NCBI GenBank assembly: GCA_963708095.1
Contig: OY970182.1
Coordinates: forward strand, 744,001 to 808,000
Source of the DNA: JAJZVS01 sp963708095
Lineage (GTDB): Bacteria > Pseudomonadota > Alphaproteobacteria > Acetobacterales > Acetobacteraceae
Reading direction: 5' to 3'
Length of the DNA stretch: 64,000 nt
Below the pieces are notes generated by a model, which was given only the letters and a program-made list of their open reading frames with translations, had not been told where the DNA came from and ran no database searches. Below, in pieces: positions 45,606 through 55,007 of this stretch (positions are counted from its first letter, which is position 1; the number at the start of each line of letters is the position of its first letter). A program made the translations under genes and the position numbers.

Positions 45606-46823
45606 ATGCCGAAGAATTCTGCCGCCGCCGCTGCAACTCCTCTTGCCACCGGTCCGCTCGCCGGCCTCAAGGTGCTCGAGCTTGGTCATTACATTGCGGG
45701 TCCGTTCTGTACGCGCATCCTGGCCGATCTCGGCGCCGAGGTGGTGAAGGTCGAACCCCCGGGGGGCGACCCGTTCCGCGGCTGGGGGGCGGCGAAGGAC
45801 GGGCATTCCGTCTGGTTCAGCATCCACGGGCGCAACAAGCTCTCGGTCGTGCTCGACCTCAAGCGCCAGCGGGAGGCGGCGCTGAAGCTCGCGGCGCGGG
45901 CCGACGTGCTGGTGGAGAATCTGCGGGCGGGCCAGCTCGAACGCCTCGGGCTGGGGCCGGACGTGCTGCACGCGGTCAACCCGCGGCTCGTGATCGCCCG
46001 CATCTCCGGCTACGGCCAGGACGGCCCGTATCGCGACAAGCCCGCGTTCGGCGCGATCGGCGAGGCGATGGGCGGGCTGCGCCACCTCACCGGCCATCCG
46101 GCCGGCGCCTCCGACCTGCCGCCGCCGCGCTGCGGCATTTCGATCAGCGACGACCTGGCCGGGATGTATGCCGCGATCGGGCTGCTCGCCGCGGTATGGC
46201 AGCGCGACGCCGCCACCGCGACCAAGGCGCTGACCGGGCGCGGGCGGATCATCGACGTGAACCTGGTCGACAGCGTGTTCAGCCTGATGGAGGGAATGCT
46301 GCCCGAATACGCGCTGGACGGACGCATCCGTCCGCCGGTGGGGGCGGCGATTCCGACGGCGGCGCCGACCAATACCTATCCCTGCGCCGACGGCAGGTGG
46401 CTTTGCATTGCCGGCAACTCCGACCTGATCTTCGCCCGGCTGATGCGGGCTATCGGGCGCGAGGACCTTGCCACCGACCCCGCCTATGCGACCAATGCCG
46501 ACCGGTGCGCCCGGCGCGAGGCGTTGGACGCGGCGATCGCGGCCTGGACCCGCACGAGGCCGGCCGCCGCCGCGCAGGACCTGCTGGATGCAGCCGACGT
46601 GCCGTGCTCGCGCCTGTATGACATCGCCGACTGCGCGGGCGACCCGCATTTCCGCGCCCGGGGTGCGGTGCAGGAGATCGAGGATCCGTTGATCGGGCCT
46701 ACTCTGCATCCGGGGCCGGTCATCCGTCTCGATGGCGACCCGGCCCAGCAGGTGGTGCGCTGGCCCGGTCCGGCCGTCGGCGCCCATACCGAGTACGTGC
46801 TGCACGAATTACTCGGACTGTAG
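45606..46823 (+). CDS. CaiB/BaiF (family III) CoA transferase
   Basis: A 405-residue CoA transferase. It begins GPLAGLKVLELGHYIAGPFC, then the family block ADLGAEVVKVEPPGGDPFR and NKLSVVLDLKRQREAALKLA, and VENLRAGQLERLGLGPDVLH with the conserved acid. The C-terminal half has AAPTNTYPCADGRWLCIAGN. Such enzymes move CoA between acids such as formyl-, oxalyl- or succinyl-CoA. The start at 45606 lacks a strong ribosome site. With the lyase and VOC gene it could form a small CoA-ester route; this is inference. Confidence 0.9.
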   Translation: MPKNSAAAAATPLATGPLAGLKVLELGHYIAGPFCTRILADLGAEVVKVEPPGGDPFRGWGAAKDGHSVWFSIHGRNKLSVVLDLKRQREAALKLAARADVLVENLRAGQLERLGLGPDVLHAVNPRLVIARISGYGQDGPYRDKPAFGAIGEAMGGLRHLTGHPAGASDLPPPRCGISISDDLAGMYAAIGLLAAVWQRDAATATKALTGRGRIIDVNLVDSVFSLMEGMLPEYALDGRIRPPVGAAIPTAAPTNTYPCADGRWLCIAGNSDLIFARLMRAIGREDLATDPAYATNADRCARREALDAAIAAWTRTRPAAAAQDLLDAADVPCSRLYDIADCAGDPHFRARGAVQEIEDPLIGPTLHPGPVIRLDGDPAQQVVRWPGPAVGAHTEYVLHELLGL

Positions 46824-46924
46824 GGCGGCCGGGCTTTCGCCCTCGCACGGCCCGCCGGGGCTGGCGCTGGTCCTGCACCGGGTTTTCGCCGCAGTCGGCG
46901 ATTGAGGGCGGTGCTCGGATTTCT

Positions 46925-46990
46925 CCAGGCTCCGGCTATCCCCAGGCCCCGGCTATCCGAGGCGCCGGCTATCCGAGGCGCCGGCTTATT
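46925..46990. repeat. About four 16-bp repeats at the end of the kinase gene
   Basis: Degenerate units around CGAGGCGCCGGCTATC run from 46925 to 46990 and overlap the kinase stop. A close relative of the unit (CGGCTATTCCGAGAC) forms the array at 55826-55900, 9 kb away. Confidence 0.8.
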
Positions 46991-49262
46991 CCAGGCGCTG
47001 GCCGTATCCCTGTGTCGGTCGCGTCCCTTGGCGGGATGTCGGGTCGTGCCGCGGGCCGGGCGGCGGCGGCGCCCCGCCTCTCGTCTTGCGGGCATTCGGA
47101 TTGCCGTCGTCGGGCAATCCCCGCTGGGAGCCTTCCCCCTGATCCATCGCCCCCGGGTCGGCGGATCGTGGCAGAAGCAGGCGGACCGCACTGCCGACAC
47201 CGGGTTCGGACTCGATCTCCAGGCTGCCGCCGGACTGGCGCGCGAAGCCTTCGGCCACGCTCAGCCCGAGGCCGGAGGCCTTGCCGGGCGGCCGGGTGGT
47301 GAAGAACGGCTCGGTCGCCCGCGCCAGCACCGTCGCGTCCATGCCGGAGCCGGTATCGGACAGGCTGATCACGATCAGCCCCTGCTGTGGCGTCGGGCCG
47401 GCGCGGTTGGCGGTTTCGATGCTCAACCGGCCACCCCGCGGCATCGCCTCGCGCGCATTGGCGACCAGCGCGAGCACGGTGATGCGGAACTGCACCGGGT
47501 CGAGCCGCGCCGGGTCAAGCAGCGGCGAGAGCAGGAACTGCACCTCGACCTTCGGCCCTGCCGCCTGGGCGATTGCGTCGGCGGCCTCACGCAGCAGGCG
47601 ATTGGCATTGACGAGTTCCGGATGCAGCGGCTGGCGTCCGGCAGCGGCGAGCAGGCGGACGGTCAGCCCGGCGCCGCGCTCGGCCGCGGCGAGCGCCATG
47701 CCGGCCAGGCGGCGGACGGTATCCGGGCGATCGGCCTGGGCGATCAGGCGCTCCAGGCTGCCCATCACCACCATCAGCAGGTTGTTGAAATCATGCGCGA
47801 CGCCCCCGGCCACCCGGGCGAGCACGTCGGGCCGGCTGGGCTCCGGGGCGATCGGCTGGGCGGCGGGCTCGATCAGCGATGCGAGCGCCCGGCGCAGACG
47901 CCCGTCCGGATCGCGTTCGGCCTGCATGCAAAGCGTAAGCTCCACCTCCGCGCCGTCGGGGCGCAGCATCCGGAGCCGGGTTGGCGGCAGATGGTCGCCG
48001 GCCAGCAGCCGGGTCCAGGCCTGCGCGGCAGGGATGCGCGCGGCCGGGGCGAGGTAGCTCTCAAACCGCCGCCCCAGCACCTCCTCCCGCCGGTAGCCGA
48101 GCAGGCTCAGCCATCGGTCGTTCACCGCCACGAGCCGCCAGGAGGCATCGAGCGCATGCATCGCCGCCGGAGCGGCGAGATAGAGCTGCCGGTAGCGCTC
48201 GCCGCTGAGGCGCAGCACGTCGGCGAACCGTTCGGCCGCGGCCAGGGCCTGCGCGGTCCGCTGCTGGTGCTGTGCCGCGCGCGCTGCGGCGGCCAGCGCC
48301 AGCCCGACGGTGAGTGCGAGAAACGCGCCGATCCCCGCCATCGGATACCAGGCGTGCCAGCGGGCCGACGGCGCCGGGGTGAACACGACCCGAAGCGGCG
48401 TATGTGCGACCGGCGCGGCACGGGCGCCGGCGGAGCCTGGCCAGGTGCGGTCCGTGCCGCCGGCAACCTCCAGCAGGTGCCGGCCGCCGGCGTCGGCGAG
48501 CAACAGAGTGTCCGCCGGCCCGAGCCGCTGGTGCCACGCATGGGTCAGTGCCTGCGGCACGATGCAGGCGCCGATCACGCCCCGAAAGGAGGCGCTGCCG
48601 CCCGTCGCGTCCCCGGCAGGCGCGGTTCCGAGCGGTCCGCCCCGACCTGGTGCGCCCGGACCTGGTACGCCCCGATCCGGTCCGCCTCTCTCCGGTCCGG
48701 CCAGCGGGCTGTCGGCGTCGGCATTGAGCGACTCGGCGAGGACGAAGCCACGGCCGGGCACGACCAGTCCCTCGGCCGTGGCCACCGGGCACACGGTGCC
48801 GACCGCCACTCCCGCGCCGCGTTGCAAGCGGGCGAACAGGCGCATGCCCTGCAAGGTGCCGCCCGCCGGCTGGCCACCCTCCGCGGTCGGGCCTAACGGC
48901 CGCAGGACCCCGGCTGCATCGGCGACGAACAACGCGACGATGCCGCCATCGCGTCGCGTCCCCGGGGGCAGGGCGGCGAGCGAAAGCCGGGGGGGAGCCG
49001 AGCGGAGAGCCGGGCGGCCCCGCACCGGCGTCGGCATCGACGGCAGGCGGGCCCGCACTTCACCCAGAATGACGCGATCCAATCGCACCAGCGCCGCGAC
49101 CTCGTCCCGGGCTCGGCCGAGCTGGCTCGCGGCGTACACCTGCTGCTGTCCGCCGACGGCGACCCAGCTCCATTGCGCCAGGACGGCGAACAGGACGACC
49201 GGGGCCAGGAGCGCCAGGGCGTACAGCACCCGATGGGGAGGAACTGCGGCGAGGGCGCGCAT
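46986..49262 (-). CDS. PAS-domain sensor histidine kinase
   Basis: A 758-residue membrane sensor kinase. Membrane helices lie at about 12-33 and 308-330, enclosing a periplasmic sensing region of 275 residues with Gly/Pro-rich repeats (GVPGPGAPGRGGPLG). A PAS domain follows (about 345-465, ending in the sequence around ALASLIEP), then the H-box GGVAHDFNNLLMVVMGSLE with His490, an N-box (LALVANAREAMPRGG) and G-boxes (SDTGSGMD, GKASGLGLSVAEGFAR). The HDFNN type is a one-step sensor. No response regulator lies beside it. The last 50 residues are low-complexity. Confidence 0.9.
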   Translation of the reverse strand: MRALAAVPPHRVLYALALLAPVVLFAVLAQWSWVAVGGQQQVYAASQLGRARDEVAALVRLDRVILGEVRARLPSMPTPVRGRPALRSAPPRLSLAALPPGTRRDGGIVALFVADAAGVLRPLGPTAEGGQPAGGTLQGMRLFARLQRGAGVAVGTVCPVATAEGLVVPGRGFVLAESLNADADSPLAGPERGGPDRGVPGPGAPGRGGPLGTAPAGDATGGSASFRGVIGACIVPQALTHAWHQRLGPADTLLLADAGGRHLLEVAGGTDRTWPGSAGARAAPVAHTPLRVVFTPAPSARWHAWYPMAGIGAFLALTVGLALAAAARAAQHQQRTAQALAAAERFADVLRLSGERYRQLYLAAPAAMHALDASWRLVAVNDRWLSLLGYRREEVLGRRFESYLAPAARIPAAQAWTRLLAGDHLPPTRLRMLRPDGAEVELTLCMQAERDPDGRLRRALASLIEPAAQPIAPEPSRPDVLARVAGGVAHDFNNLLMVVMGSLERLIAQADRPDTVRRLAGMALAAAERGAGLTVRLLAAAGRQPLHPELVNANRLLREAADAIAQAAGPKVEVQFLLSPLLDPARLDPVQFRITVLALVANAREAMPRGGRLSIETANRAGPTPQQGLIVISLSDTGSGMDATVLARATEPFFTTRPPGKASGLGLSVAEGFARQSGGSLEIESEPGVGSAVRLLLPRSADPGAMDQGEGSQRGLPDDGNPNARKTRGGAPPPPGPRHDPTSRQGTRPTQGYGQRLE
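48644..48688. repeat. 15-bp in-frame repeats in the kinase sensor domain
   Basis: Three copies of a 15-bp unit beginning GACCTGGTGCGCC encode the Gly/Pro-rich turns in the periplasmic domain of the histidine kinase. The period keeps the frame. Confidence 0.8.
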
Positions 49263-49426
49263 GGCGGTCCGGGCGAGAGGGCAAAGCCGGCGGGACAGCC
49301 CGCGACAGGATGCGGCGGGCAGAAGTCTGCATGTCCAATACTAGCGTGGCATTCCGCAGACGGACCAACCCGCATGATCACGGTTCTGTGATATGTGATC
49401 GTCGCCGTGACGTTCCGACGGCCGAC

Positions 49427-49491
49427 CGGGGAGCCGCCCGGGGGAGCCGCCCGGGGGAGCTGCCCGGGGGAGCCGCCCGGGGGAGCCGTGC
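49427..49491. repeat. Five 13-bp repeats in a 353-bp gap
   Basis: CGGGGGAGCCGCC recurs about five times (13-bp period) between the histidine kinase start (49262) and the protease stop (49616). The gap otherwise holds the kinase promoter; nothing else is recognised. Being 13 bp, this array would break a frame, consistent with non-coding DNA. Confidence 0.8.
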
Positions 49492-49615
49492 GGAGGCGGA
49501 CCGGCGGCCGATCCGCTTGGAAACGATCATTGCCCCGGCTTGCCCTGCGCGAACGTCCGCAGCGTGGTTTGCCGGCCGCGCGCCTGTCGTGCCGCCGGCT
49601 GTCCTGCATCCCTGT

Positions 49616-50968
49616 TCAGTGCCTTTCGTCGGGGTGGGGATGCGTCCGCGCGGCGGGCCTGGCGGGATTCGCGGGATGTGCCGGTGCGGCCGGGCGGCTC
49701 GGCGCGGCTGGCCGCACGCCGAGTCGCACCTCGAAACTGAGGCGTTGGCCGTCGCGCCAGACCAGCAGGGGAATGGCGGCACCCGGGGGCGCCTCCGCCA
49801 TCCGCCGGGGCAGGGTGCTGGCGCGCAGGGGAACGCCGGCGAATCGCAGGATCACGTCGCCGGCGCGCAGGCCCGCCGCTGCCGCCGGGCCGCCCGATGC
49901 CACGTAAGCGACCAGGGCGCCGCCGGGGTCCGGCAGGCCCAGGCTGCGGGCCATGGTCGTCGTCACCGCCTCGGCCTGCAGGCCGAGCCAGCCGCGCCGG
50001 GGATGGCCGTAGCGGCGCAGTTGCGCGATGTCGGTGCGGGCGACGTTGGAGGGGATGGCGAAGCCGATCCCGATCGACCCGCCGGAAGGCGAGTAGATGG
50101 CGGTGTTCACGCCGATCACCCGGCCTGCCAGGTCGAACAGCGGCCCGCCGGAATTGCCGCGGTTGATCGGCGCGTCGGTCTGGATGAAGTCGTCGTACGG
50201 TCCGTCATGAATATCCCGCCCGCGTGCGGAGACGATGCCGGCCGTCACGGTACCCCCGAGGCCGAACGGGTTGCCGATCGCGATCACCCAGTCGCCGACC
50301 CGCGTGGCGGCGGAATCGCCCCAATGCACCGTCGGCAGCGGATGTCCGGCCGCGATCCGGAGCAGAGCGAGATCGCCGGTGCGGTCGCGCCCGACCACCC
50401 GGGCCGCCAGCACGGTGCCGTCCTGGAGCGTCACTTTGATGCTCGTCGCGCCGGCGATCACGTGGTGATTGGTCACGATCAGCCCGGCAGGATCGATGAT
50501 GAAGCCGGACCCGAGGCTTTGCGTCCCGTGCGGCGCCGGTGCCTCGGTCGGGGGTAACCCGCGCATGAAATCGTAGAAACGTTTGTGGAAAGGAATGTCG
50601 GCCTCCGCGCCGCGGTCTCGCAGCGCGGGCGCTGTGGTGGCGGCGATGTTCACCACCGCCGGCAGCAGGCGGGCGGCCAAGGTGGCGAAGCCTGGCGGGG
50701 CAGGGGCCGGCGGCACGGAGAGCGCCGGGACGCCGGCCGGCGGCGTATCCGGCGGGGTGCCCAGCGGGGTGCCCAGCGGGGTGCCCGGGGCATGGGGTAG
50801 GGCGCCATGTGGCGCGCCAGGTGAGGGGACGACCGCCGGGGCCGGTGCGCGCGCCGCGACAGGCACCGGAAACGGCACGGGAACCGGCGGCATGGCGGCG
50901 GCGCCAACAAGCGGCCCGGCGAGGGCGGCAGAGAGGGCGCGAACGGGGCGCGAGCAGAGGATTGCCAT
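49616..50968 (-). CDS. DegP/HtrA-type periplasmic serine protease with PDZ domain
   Basis: A 450-residue trypsin-like protease. The start at 50968 gives a hydrophobic, Ala-rich signal region (LSAALAGPLVGAAAM), then a Pro-rich stretch to about 95. The triad is His169 (TNHHVIAGAT), Asp199 (TGDLALLR) and Ser273 (INRGNSGGPLFDL). A single PDZ domain (LGLPDPGGALVAYVASGG, about 345-430) follows; usual DegP has two. It degrades or refolds damaged envelope proteins. It is divergent from hflK with 356 bp between, a common association. Confidence 0.92.
   Translation of the reverse strand: MAILCSRPVRALSAALAGPLVGAAAMPPVPVPFPVPVAARAPAPAVVPSPGAPHGALPHAPGTPLGTPLGTPPDTPPAGVPALSVPPAPAPPGFATLAARLLPAVVNIAATTAPALRDRGAEADIPFHKRFYDFMRGLPPTEAPAPHGTQSLGSGFIIDPAGLIVTNHHVIAGATSIKVTLQDGTVLAARVVGRDRTGDLALLRIAAGHPLPTVHWGDSAATRVGDWVIAIGNPFGLGGTVTAGIVSARGRDIHDGPYDDFIQTDAPINRGNSGGPLFDLAGRVIGVNTAIYSPSGGSIGIGFAIPSNVARTDIAQLRRYGHPRRGWLGLQAEAVTTTMARSLGLPDPGGALVAYVASGGPAAAAGLRAGDVILRFAGVPLRASTLPRRMAEAPPGAAIPLLVWRDGQRLSFEVRLGVRPAAPSRPAAPAHPANPARPAARTHPHPDERH
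50751..50787. repeat. 12-bp repeats in the protease linker
   Basis: CAGCGGGGTGCC and variants occur three times (12-bp period), encoding the GTPLGTPLGTP part of the Pro-rich linker between signal and catalytic domain. Multiples of three keep the frame. Confidence 0.8.
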
Positions 50969-51046
50969 GGGTCGGACTGTTCCCGAGTGCCGGCCGCCCC
51001 CTGGGGGTCCGCGGCTCGAAATCCGGACAGCATAGCGCACCGGCGG

Positions 51047-51097
51047 CCGGCTGGCACCGATGACCCGCTGGCACCGATGACCGGCTGGCACCGATGA
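51047..51097. repeat. Three 17-bp repeats between protease and hflK
   Basis: CCGGCTGGCACCGATGA occurs three times with one substitution and an exact 17-bp period, in the 356-bp divergent region between the DegP-type protease and hflK. It could lie in the control region of either gene. No other structure is clear in 50969-51324. Confidence 0.85.
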
Positions 51098-51324
51098 CCG
51101 GGCGGGCACCAATGGAGCACCAATGGCACCGGCGTGCCGGCCCGGATCCGCAGAATGGCGCCGACCCATGGGGGCGATGGCAAGGGGCTCGGATCACCCT
51201 GCCGAGGTCCCACCGACCCCTTGATCCCGGCCGTCAAACAGCGTTGATGATACCGGCATACGGCGAATGATCCGGGGCGGTCCCCCGGCTGTAATCGGGC
51301 CGGCAGTAATCGGGAAGGATGCCC

Positions 51325-52680
51325 ATGGCGTCGAATGAAGGCGGTCCGCCGCCGGCGGGAAGCCCCTGGGGCGGGCCCGGCGGCAGCGGGGCGCAAGGCG
51401 ACGGACGGCGGGGCGGCGGCGCGGCGGGTGGCGGTCCCGGCGGCAGCGGCCAAGGCGGCGGCCAGGGAACGGGCGGGCGCGGCGGCTTCGGCGGCTGGGG
51501 TGGCGGCCCCGGCGGGCGCGGGCCCGGCGGCGGCTTCGGTGGTGGCAACGGCGGCGGTCCCTGGGGCGGCGGCGGTGGCGGCGGGCGGCGGCGCGGCCCC
51601 AACCTGCCCCCCGACCTCGACGCCCTGATCGCCCGGCTGCAGGCATTCCTGCGCGGACACGGCCCTTCCGGGGGCTGGCGCAACACGCGCGTGGTGGCGT
51701 TGGCCGCGATCGGCGTGGTCGCGCTTTGGCTCGCCAGCGGATTCTACGTCGTGCAGCCGGACGAGCTCGGCGTCGTGCTGCGGTTCGGCGCCTTCACCGG
51801 CACGACGCCGCCCGGGCTCAATTATCATCTCCCCTGGCCGATCGAGACGGTGCTGCTGCCCCCGGTCACACGGGTGAACCGCACCGATCTCGGCTTCGTC
51901 GCGCACGGCGGCGAAAATGGCGGCCCGATCCAGATACTTGACGAAAGCCACCTGCTGACCGGCGACGAGAACATCGTCGCGGTGAATGCGACCGTCTTCT
52001 GGCGCATCCGCGACCCGCAGGAATACCTGTTCCACGTCCGCGACCCGATGCGCCTGGTAAAGCAGGTCACCGAAAGTAGCCTGCGCGAGGTGATCGGCAC
52101 CATGTCGCTCGACCCCGTGCTGACATCGGGACGGGATGCGATCGAGCAGGCGGTGCTGGCCGGCACCCAGGCACGGCTGCACAGCTATCATGCCGGCATC
52201 GAAGTGGAGGAGGTGCAGCTTCAGCGTGTCGACCCGCCGAACGAGGTGATCCCGGCGTTTCGCGACGTGCAGGCGGCGCGTGAGGATGCCAGGCGCGCGG
52301 TGAACCAGGCGGAGTCGTATCGTAATAACATCGTCCCGCGTGCCCGCGGCAAGGTGGCGCAGATCGTGCAGGCCGCGGAGGCCAACAGGGCGGCGCTGAT
52401 CGCGCAGGCGACCGGGGCGGCGAAACAGTTCGACAGCGTGGTTGCCGCCTATCGCGCCGCCCCCGCGGTGACCCTGGAACGGCTCTATATCGAGACGATG
52501 CAGAAGGTGCTGGCGGGCGCCACCACGACGGTCGTGGGCGACGGGGTGAAAGGGGTGCTGCCGATGCTGCCGCTGAACGGGCAGCCCAACGGGCAGACGA
52601 CCAACGGGCAGACGACCAACGGGCAGACGAATGGTCAGACGCCGCCGCCGTCGGACACGGGCGCGGGAGACGGCCGATGA
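51325..52680 (+). CDS. hflK: FtsH protease modulator HflK
   Basis: A 451-residue SPFH/prohibitin protein. The first 95 residues are extremely Gly-rich and the last 25 are NGQT repeats; one membrane helix (VVALAAIGVVALWLASGFYV) lies near residue 115. The SPFH domain follows, from VQPDELGVVLRFGAFTGTTP to AAREDARRAVNQAESYRNN. With HflC it forms the complex that surrounds and limits FtsH. The start is ATG 51325, with AAGG seven bases before; ATG 51319 is too close to that site. The stop overlaps hflC (ATGA). Confidence 0.94.
   Translation: MASNEGGPPPAGSPWGGPGGSGAQGDGRRGGGAAGGGPGGSGQGGGQGTGGRGGFGGWGGGPGGRGPGGGFGGGNGGGPWGGGGGGGRRRGPNLPPDLDALIARLQAFLRGHGPSGGWRNTRVVALAAIGVVALWLASGFYVVQPDELGVVLRFGAFTGTTPPGLNYHLPWPIETVLLPPVTRVNRTDLGFVAHGGENGGPIQILDESHLLTGDENIVAVNATVFWRIRDPQEYLFHVRDPMRLVKQVTESSLREVIGTMSLDPVLTSGRDAIEQAVLAGTQARLHSYHAGIEVEEVQLQRVDPPNEVIPAFRDVQAAREDARRAVNQAESYRNNIVPRARGKVAQIVQAAEANRAALIAQATGAAKQFDSVVAAYRAAPAVTLERLYIETMQKVLAGATTTVVGDGVKGVLPMLPLNGQPNGQTTNGQTTNGQTNGQTPPPSDTGAGDGR
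52576..52641. repeat. 15-bp repeats encoding the HflK tail
   Basis: AACGGGCAGACGACC and variants give the NGQTTNGQTTNGQTNGQT tail of HflK. The period is 15 bp, with four to five copies. The tail is outside the SPFH domain and looks dispensable; copy number may vary in frame. Confidence 0.85.
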
Positions 52681-53654
52681 ACCGGCTCGCCATCGCCGCC
52701 GCGGCGCTCGGCGTGATCGTGCTGATCGCGCTCGGCGGCAGCGTCTACACCGTGCGCCAGACGCAGGACGCGCTGATCACCCAGTTCGGCAAGCCGGTCC
52801 GCGTCGTGACGGCGCCTGGGCTGCATTTCAAGACGCCGTTCGTGCAGGCGGTGATCCTGTTCGACAACCGGCTGCAGATGGACGTGTTCCCGGCCGAGGA
52901 GACCATCCTCGGCGACCAGAAGCGGCTGATCGTCGATGGTTTCGCGGAATACCGGATCGTCAACCCGCTCGCCTACTACCAGACCGTGGGCCCGGACCCG
53001 GATGCGATCCTGCAGCGGCTGGATGCGGTCGTTTCCGCCTCCATGCGCAACGTGCTGGCTTCCGTCAACATGGTCTCGGTGCTGACGTCCTCGCGCACCC
53101 ACCTGCTGGCGCAGGTGCTGACCCAGGTGCGCGATGCGATGAAGCAGTTCGGCGTGCAGGTCGTGGACGTGCGGATCAGCCGCACCGGCCTGCCGACCCA
53201 GAATACCGAGGCGGTGCTGAAGCGTATGCGTGCGGAACGCGAACGGGTGGCGGCGCAACTGCGCGCCCAGGGCGCCGAGGCGGCGCTGAAGATCACCGCC
53301 GACGCCGACCGCACCCGCACCGTGCTGCTCGCCAATGCCGACGCCGAGGCCACCGCGCTGCGCGGCGAAGGCCAGGCGCAGTCGATCGGCATCTACGCCA
53401 AGGCGGTCGATCAGGACCCGCGGTTCTTCGGCATCTGGCGCACCTTGGAAGCCTACCGGGACGGCCTCGCCACGCCGCGCAACCGCCTGGTGCTGTCGCC
53501 TGACAGTCCGATCCTGCGCTATCTGCGCCAGGCGCCGGCCCAGGCTGCCGGTGGCGACGCTGCCGATGGTGACGCTGCCGATGGCCGGGCTGGCCCCGCT
53601 GCGGCCGCTCCGGGGCAGGCGGCCGCCGCGTTGGGGGCGCCAGCCGGCCATTGA
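52677..53654 (+). CDS. hflC: FtsH protease modulator HflC
   Basis: A 325-residue SPFH partner of HflK. One N-terminal membrane helix (LAIAAAALGVIVLIALGGSV, about 3-22) is followed by the SPFH domain (TVRQTQDALITQFGKPVRVV) and a coiled-coil region (RMRAERERVAAQLRAQGAEA). The ATG overlaps the hflK stop. The C-terminal tail is a repeat-rich Ala/Asp/Gly stretch. It acts in the periplasm-facing cage around FtsH. Confidence 0.94.
   Translation: MNRLAIAAAALGVIVLIALGGSVYTVRQTQDALITQFGKPVRVVTAPGLHFKTPFVQAVILFDNRLQMDVFPAEETILGDQKRLIVDGFAEYRIVNPLAYYQTVGPDPDAILQRLDAVVSASMRNVLASVNMVSVLTSSRTHLLAQVLTQVRDAMKQFGVQVVDVRISRTGLPTQNTEAVLKRMRAERERVAAQLRAQGAEAALKITADADRTRTVLLANADAEATALRGEGQAQSIGIYAKAVDQDPRFFGIWRTLEAYRDGLATPRNRLVLSPDSPILRYLRQAPAQAAGGDAADGDAADGRAGPAAAAPGQAAAALGAPAGH
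53544..53588. repeat. 15-bp in-frame repeats in hflC tail
   Basis: GCTGCCGATGGTGAC and two variants run head to tail (15-bp period), encoding AAGGD-AADGD-AADGR near the HflC C-terminus. Confidence 0.8.
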
Positions 53655-53855
53655 CGCGGCGGGAAAAGACGTGCCGTCGGCCGGCCCGGGGGGCGCCTGC
53701 CTGCCGTGGCTGGCCGGGTGGGCGTGCGCCGCGCCTGCTGGCGTCCCGGGCGGGCGGTGCCACATAAGGGTAACGTGGGCCAGTACAAAGAGACGCCTGT
53801 ACGGGGTGACGCCCGCAGGGGTGCCCGCTTGTCGAGCAGGAAGGATTGCAGTCGC

Positions 53856-55001
53856 ATGAGCAACGACACGCCGCGGGCGGTTTCGCCCGACGTTCTTCGT
53901 CAGGCGTTGCGCGGCATCAAGGACCCGGCGGGGCGCGACATCGTTGCTGCCGGCCTGATCGAGGGGATCGAGGTGCGCGGCGGCCTGGTGCAGGTCTCGC
54001 TGCTGACCGACCGTGCTCATGCGCCGGCGATGGAGCCGGTGCGCCGCGAGGTGGAACGGGTGCTGGCGGCCCAGCCAGGCGTGACCAACGCCACCGCCGT
54101 GCTGACAGCGCACAAGCCCGCCTCCGCCGCAGCCCCGCCTCCGGGGCCGCGACACGGGCACGGGCACGGGCCGGCCCCCGGCGGTGCGGGGCAGCCGGCG
54201 GCGCTGCTGCTGCCGGACGTCAAGGCGATCGTCGCGGTCGCGTCGGGCAAAGGCGGCGTCGGCAAGTCGACCGTGGCGGTGAACCTGGCGGTGTCGCTGG
54301 CGCGCCAGGGCCTCGCGGTCGGGCTGCTGGATGCCGACATCTACGGCCCCTCGCTGCCGCGCATGCTGGGGCTCACGCGCAAGCCGGAGGTGCGGGGCGA
54401 GAAGATGATCCCGCTCGAAGCCTGGGGCGTGAAGTGCATGTCCATCGGCTTCCTGGTCGAGGAGGAAACGCCGATGATCTGGCGCGGCCCGATGGTGATG
54501 GGCGCGCTGGAACAGATGATGGGCCAGGTCTCCTGGGGCGCGCTCGATGTGCTGGTGGTCGACATGCCGCCGGGCACCGGGGACGCGCAGTTGACGATGG
54601 CGCAGCGGGTGACCCTGGCCGGGGCGGTGATCGTCTCCACCCCGCAGGACATCGCGCTGATCGACGCCCGCCGCGGGGTGCGGATGTTCGAACGGGTGCG
54701 GGTGCCCGTGCTCGGGATCGTGGAGAACATGAGCTATTTCTGCTGCCCGGCCTGCGGCCACCGGGCGGAGATTTTCGGCCACGGCGGGGCGCGGGCGGAG
54801 GCGGCTCGGCTCGGCACGGCGTTCCTGGGGGAGGTGCCGCTGCTGCTGGACATCCGCACCTCGTCCGATGCCGGCACGCCGGTTGCGGCTTCGGCGCCCG
54901 ACAGCCCCGCCGGGCAGGCGTTTGCCGGGGTCGCGCGGGCGGTGCGGGAAAAGCTGGCGGCCGGGGCGGGAGCGGCGGGGCCGCGGATCGTGATCGAATA
55001 G
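53856..55001 (+). CDS. Mrp/ApbC iron-sulfur cluster carrier ATPase
   Basis: A 381-residue P-loop ATPase of the Mrp/NBP35 family that carries or assembles Fe-S clusters. The N-terminal 85 residues form the DUF59/MIP18-like domain, a His/Gly linker (GHGHGPAPGG) follows, then the deviant Walker A GKGGVGKS (131-138) and DMPPGTGDAQLTMAQ. The carrier cysteines CCPACG are near residue 290. The start at 53856 has AGGAAGGA upstream; the open frame further upstream is not conserved. It stands alone after hflC. Confidence 0.93.
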   Translation: MSNDTPRAVSPDVLRQALRGIKDPAGRDIVAAGLIEGIEVRGGLVQVSLLTDRAHAPAMEPVRREVERVLAAQPGVTNATAVLTAHKPASAAAPPPGPRHGHGHGPAPGGAGQPAALLLPDVKAIVAVASGKGGVGKSTVAVNLAVSLARQGLAVGLLDADIYGPSLPRMLGLTRKPEVRGEKMIPLEAWGVKCMSIGFLVEEETPMIWRGPMVMGALEQMMGQVSWGALDVLVVDMPPGTGDAQLTMAQRVTLAGAVIVSTPQDIALIDARRGVRMFERVRVPVLGIVENMSYFCCPACGHRAEIFGHGGARAEAARLGTAFLGEVPLLLDIRTSSDAGTPVAASAPDSPAGQAFAGVARAVREKLAAGAGAAGPRIVIE

Positions 55002-55007
55002 GCGGCG

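Noticed and set aside
49263..49615. Open frames through the 13-bp repeat array
   Set aside because: The 13-bp period shifts frame at each copy, and the peptides are low-complexity; the region is non-coding.
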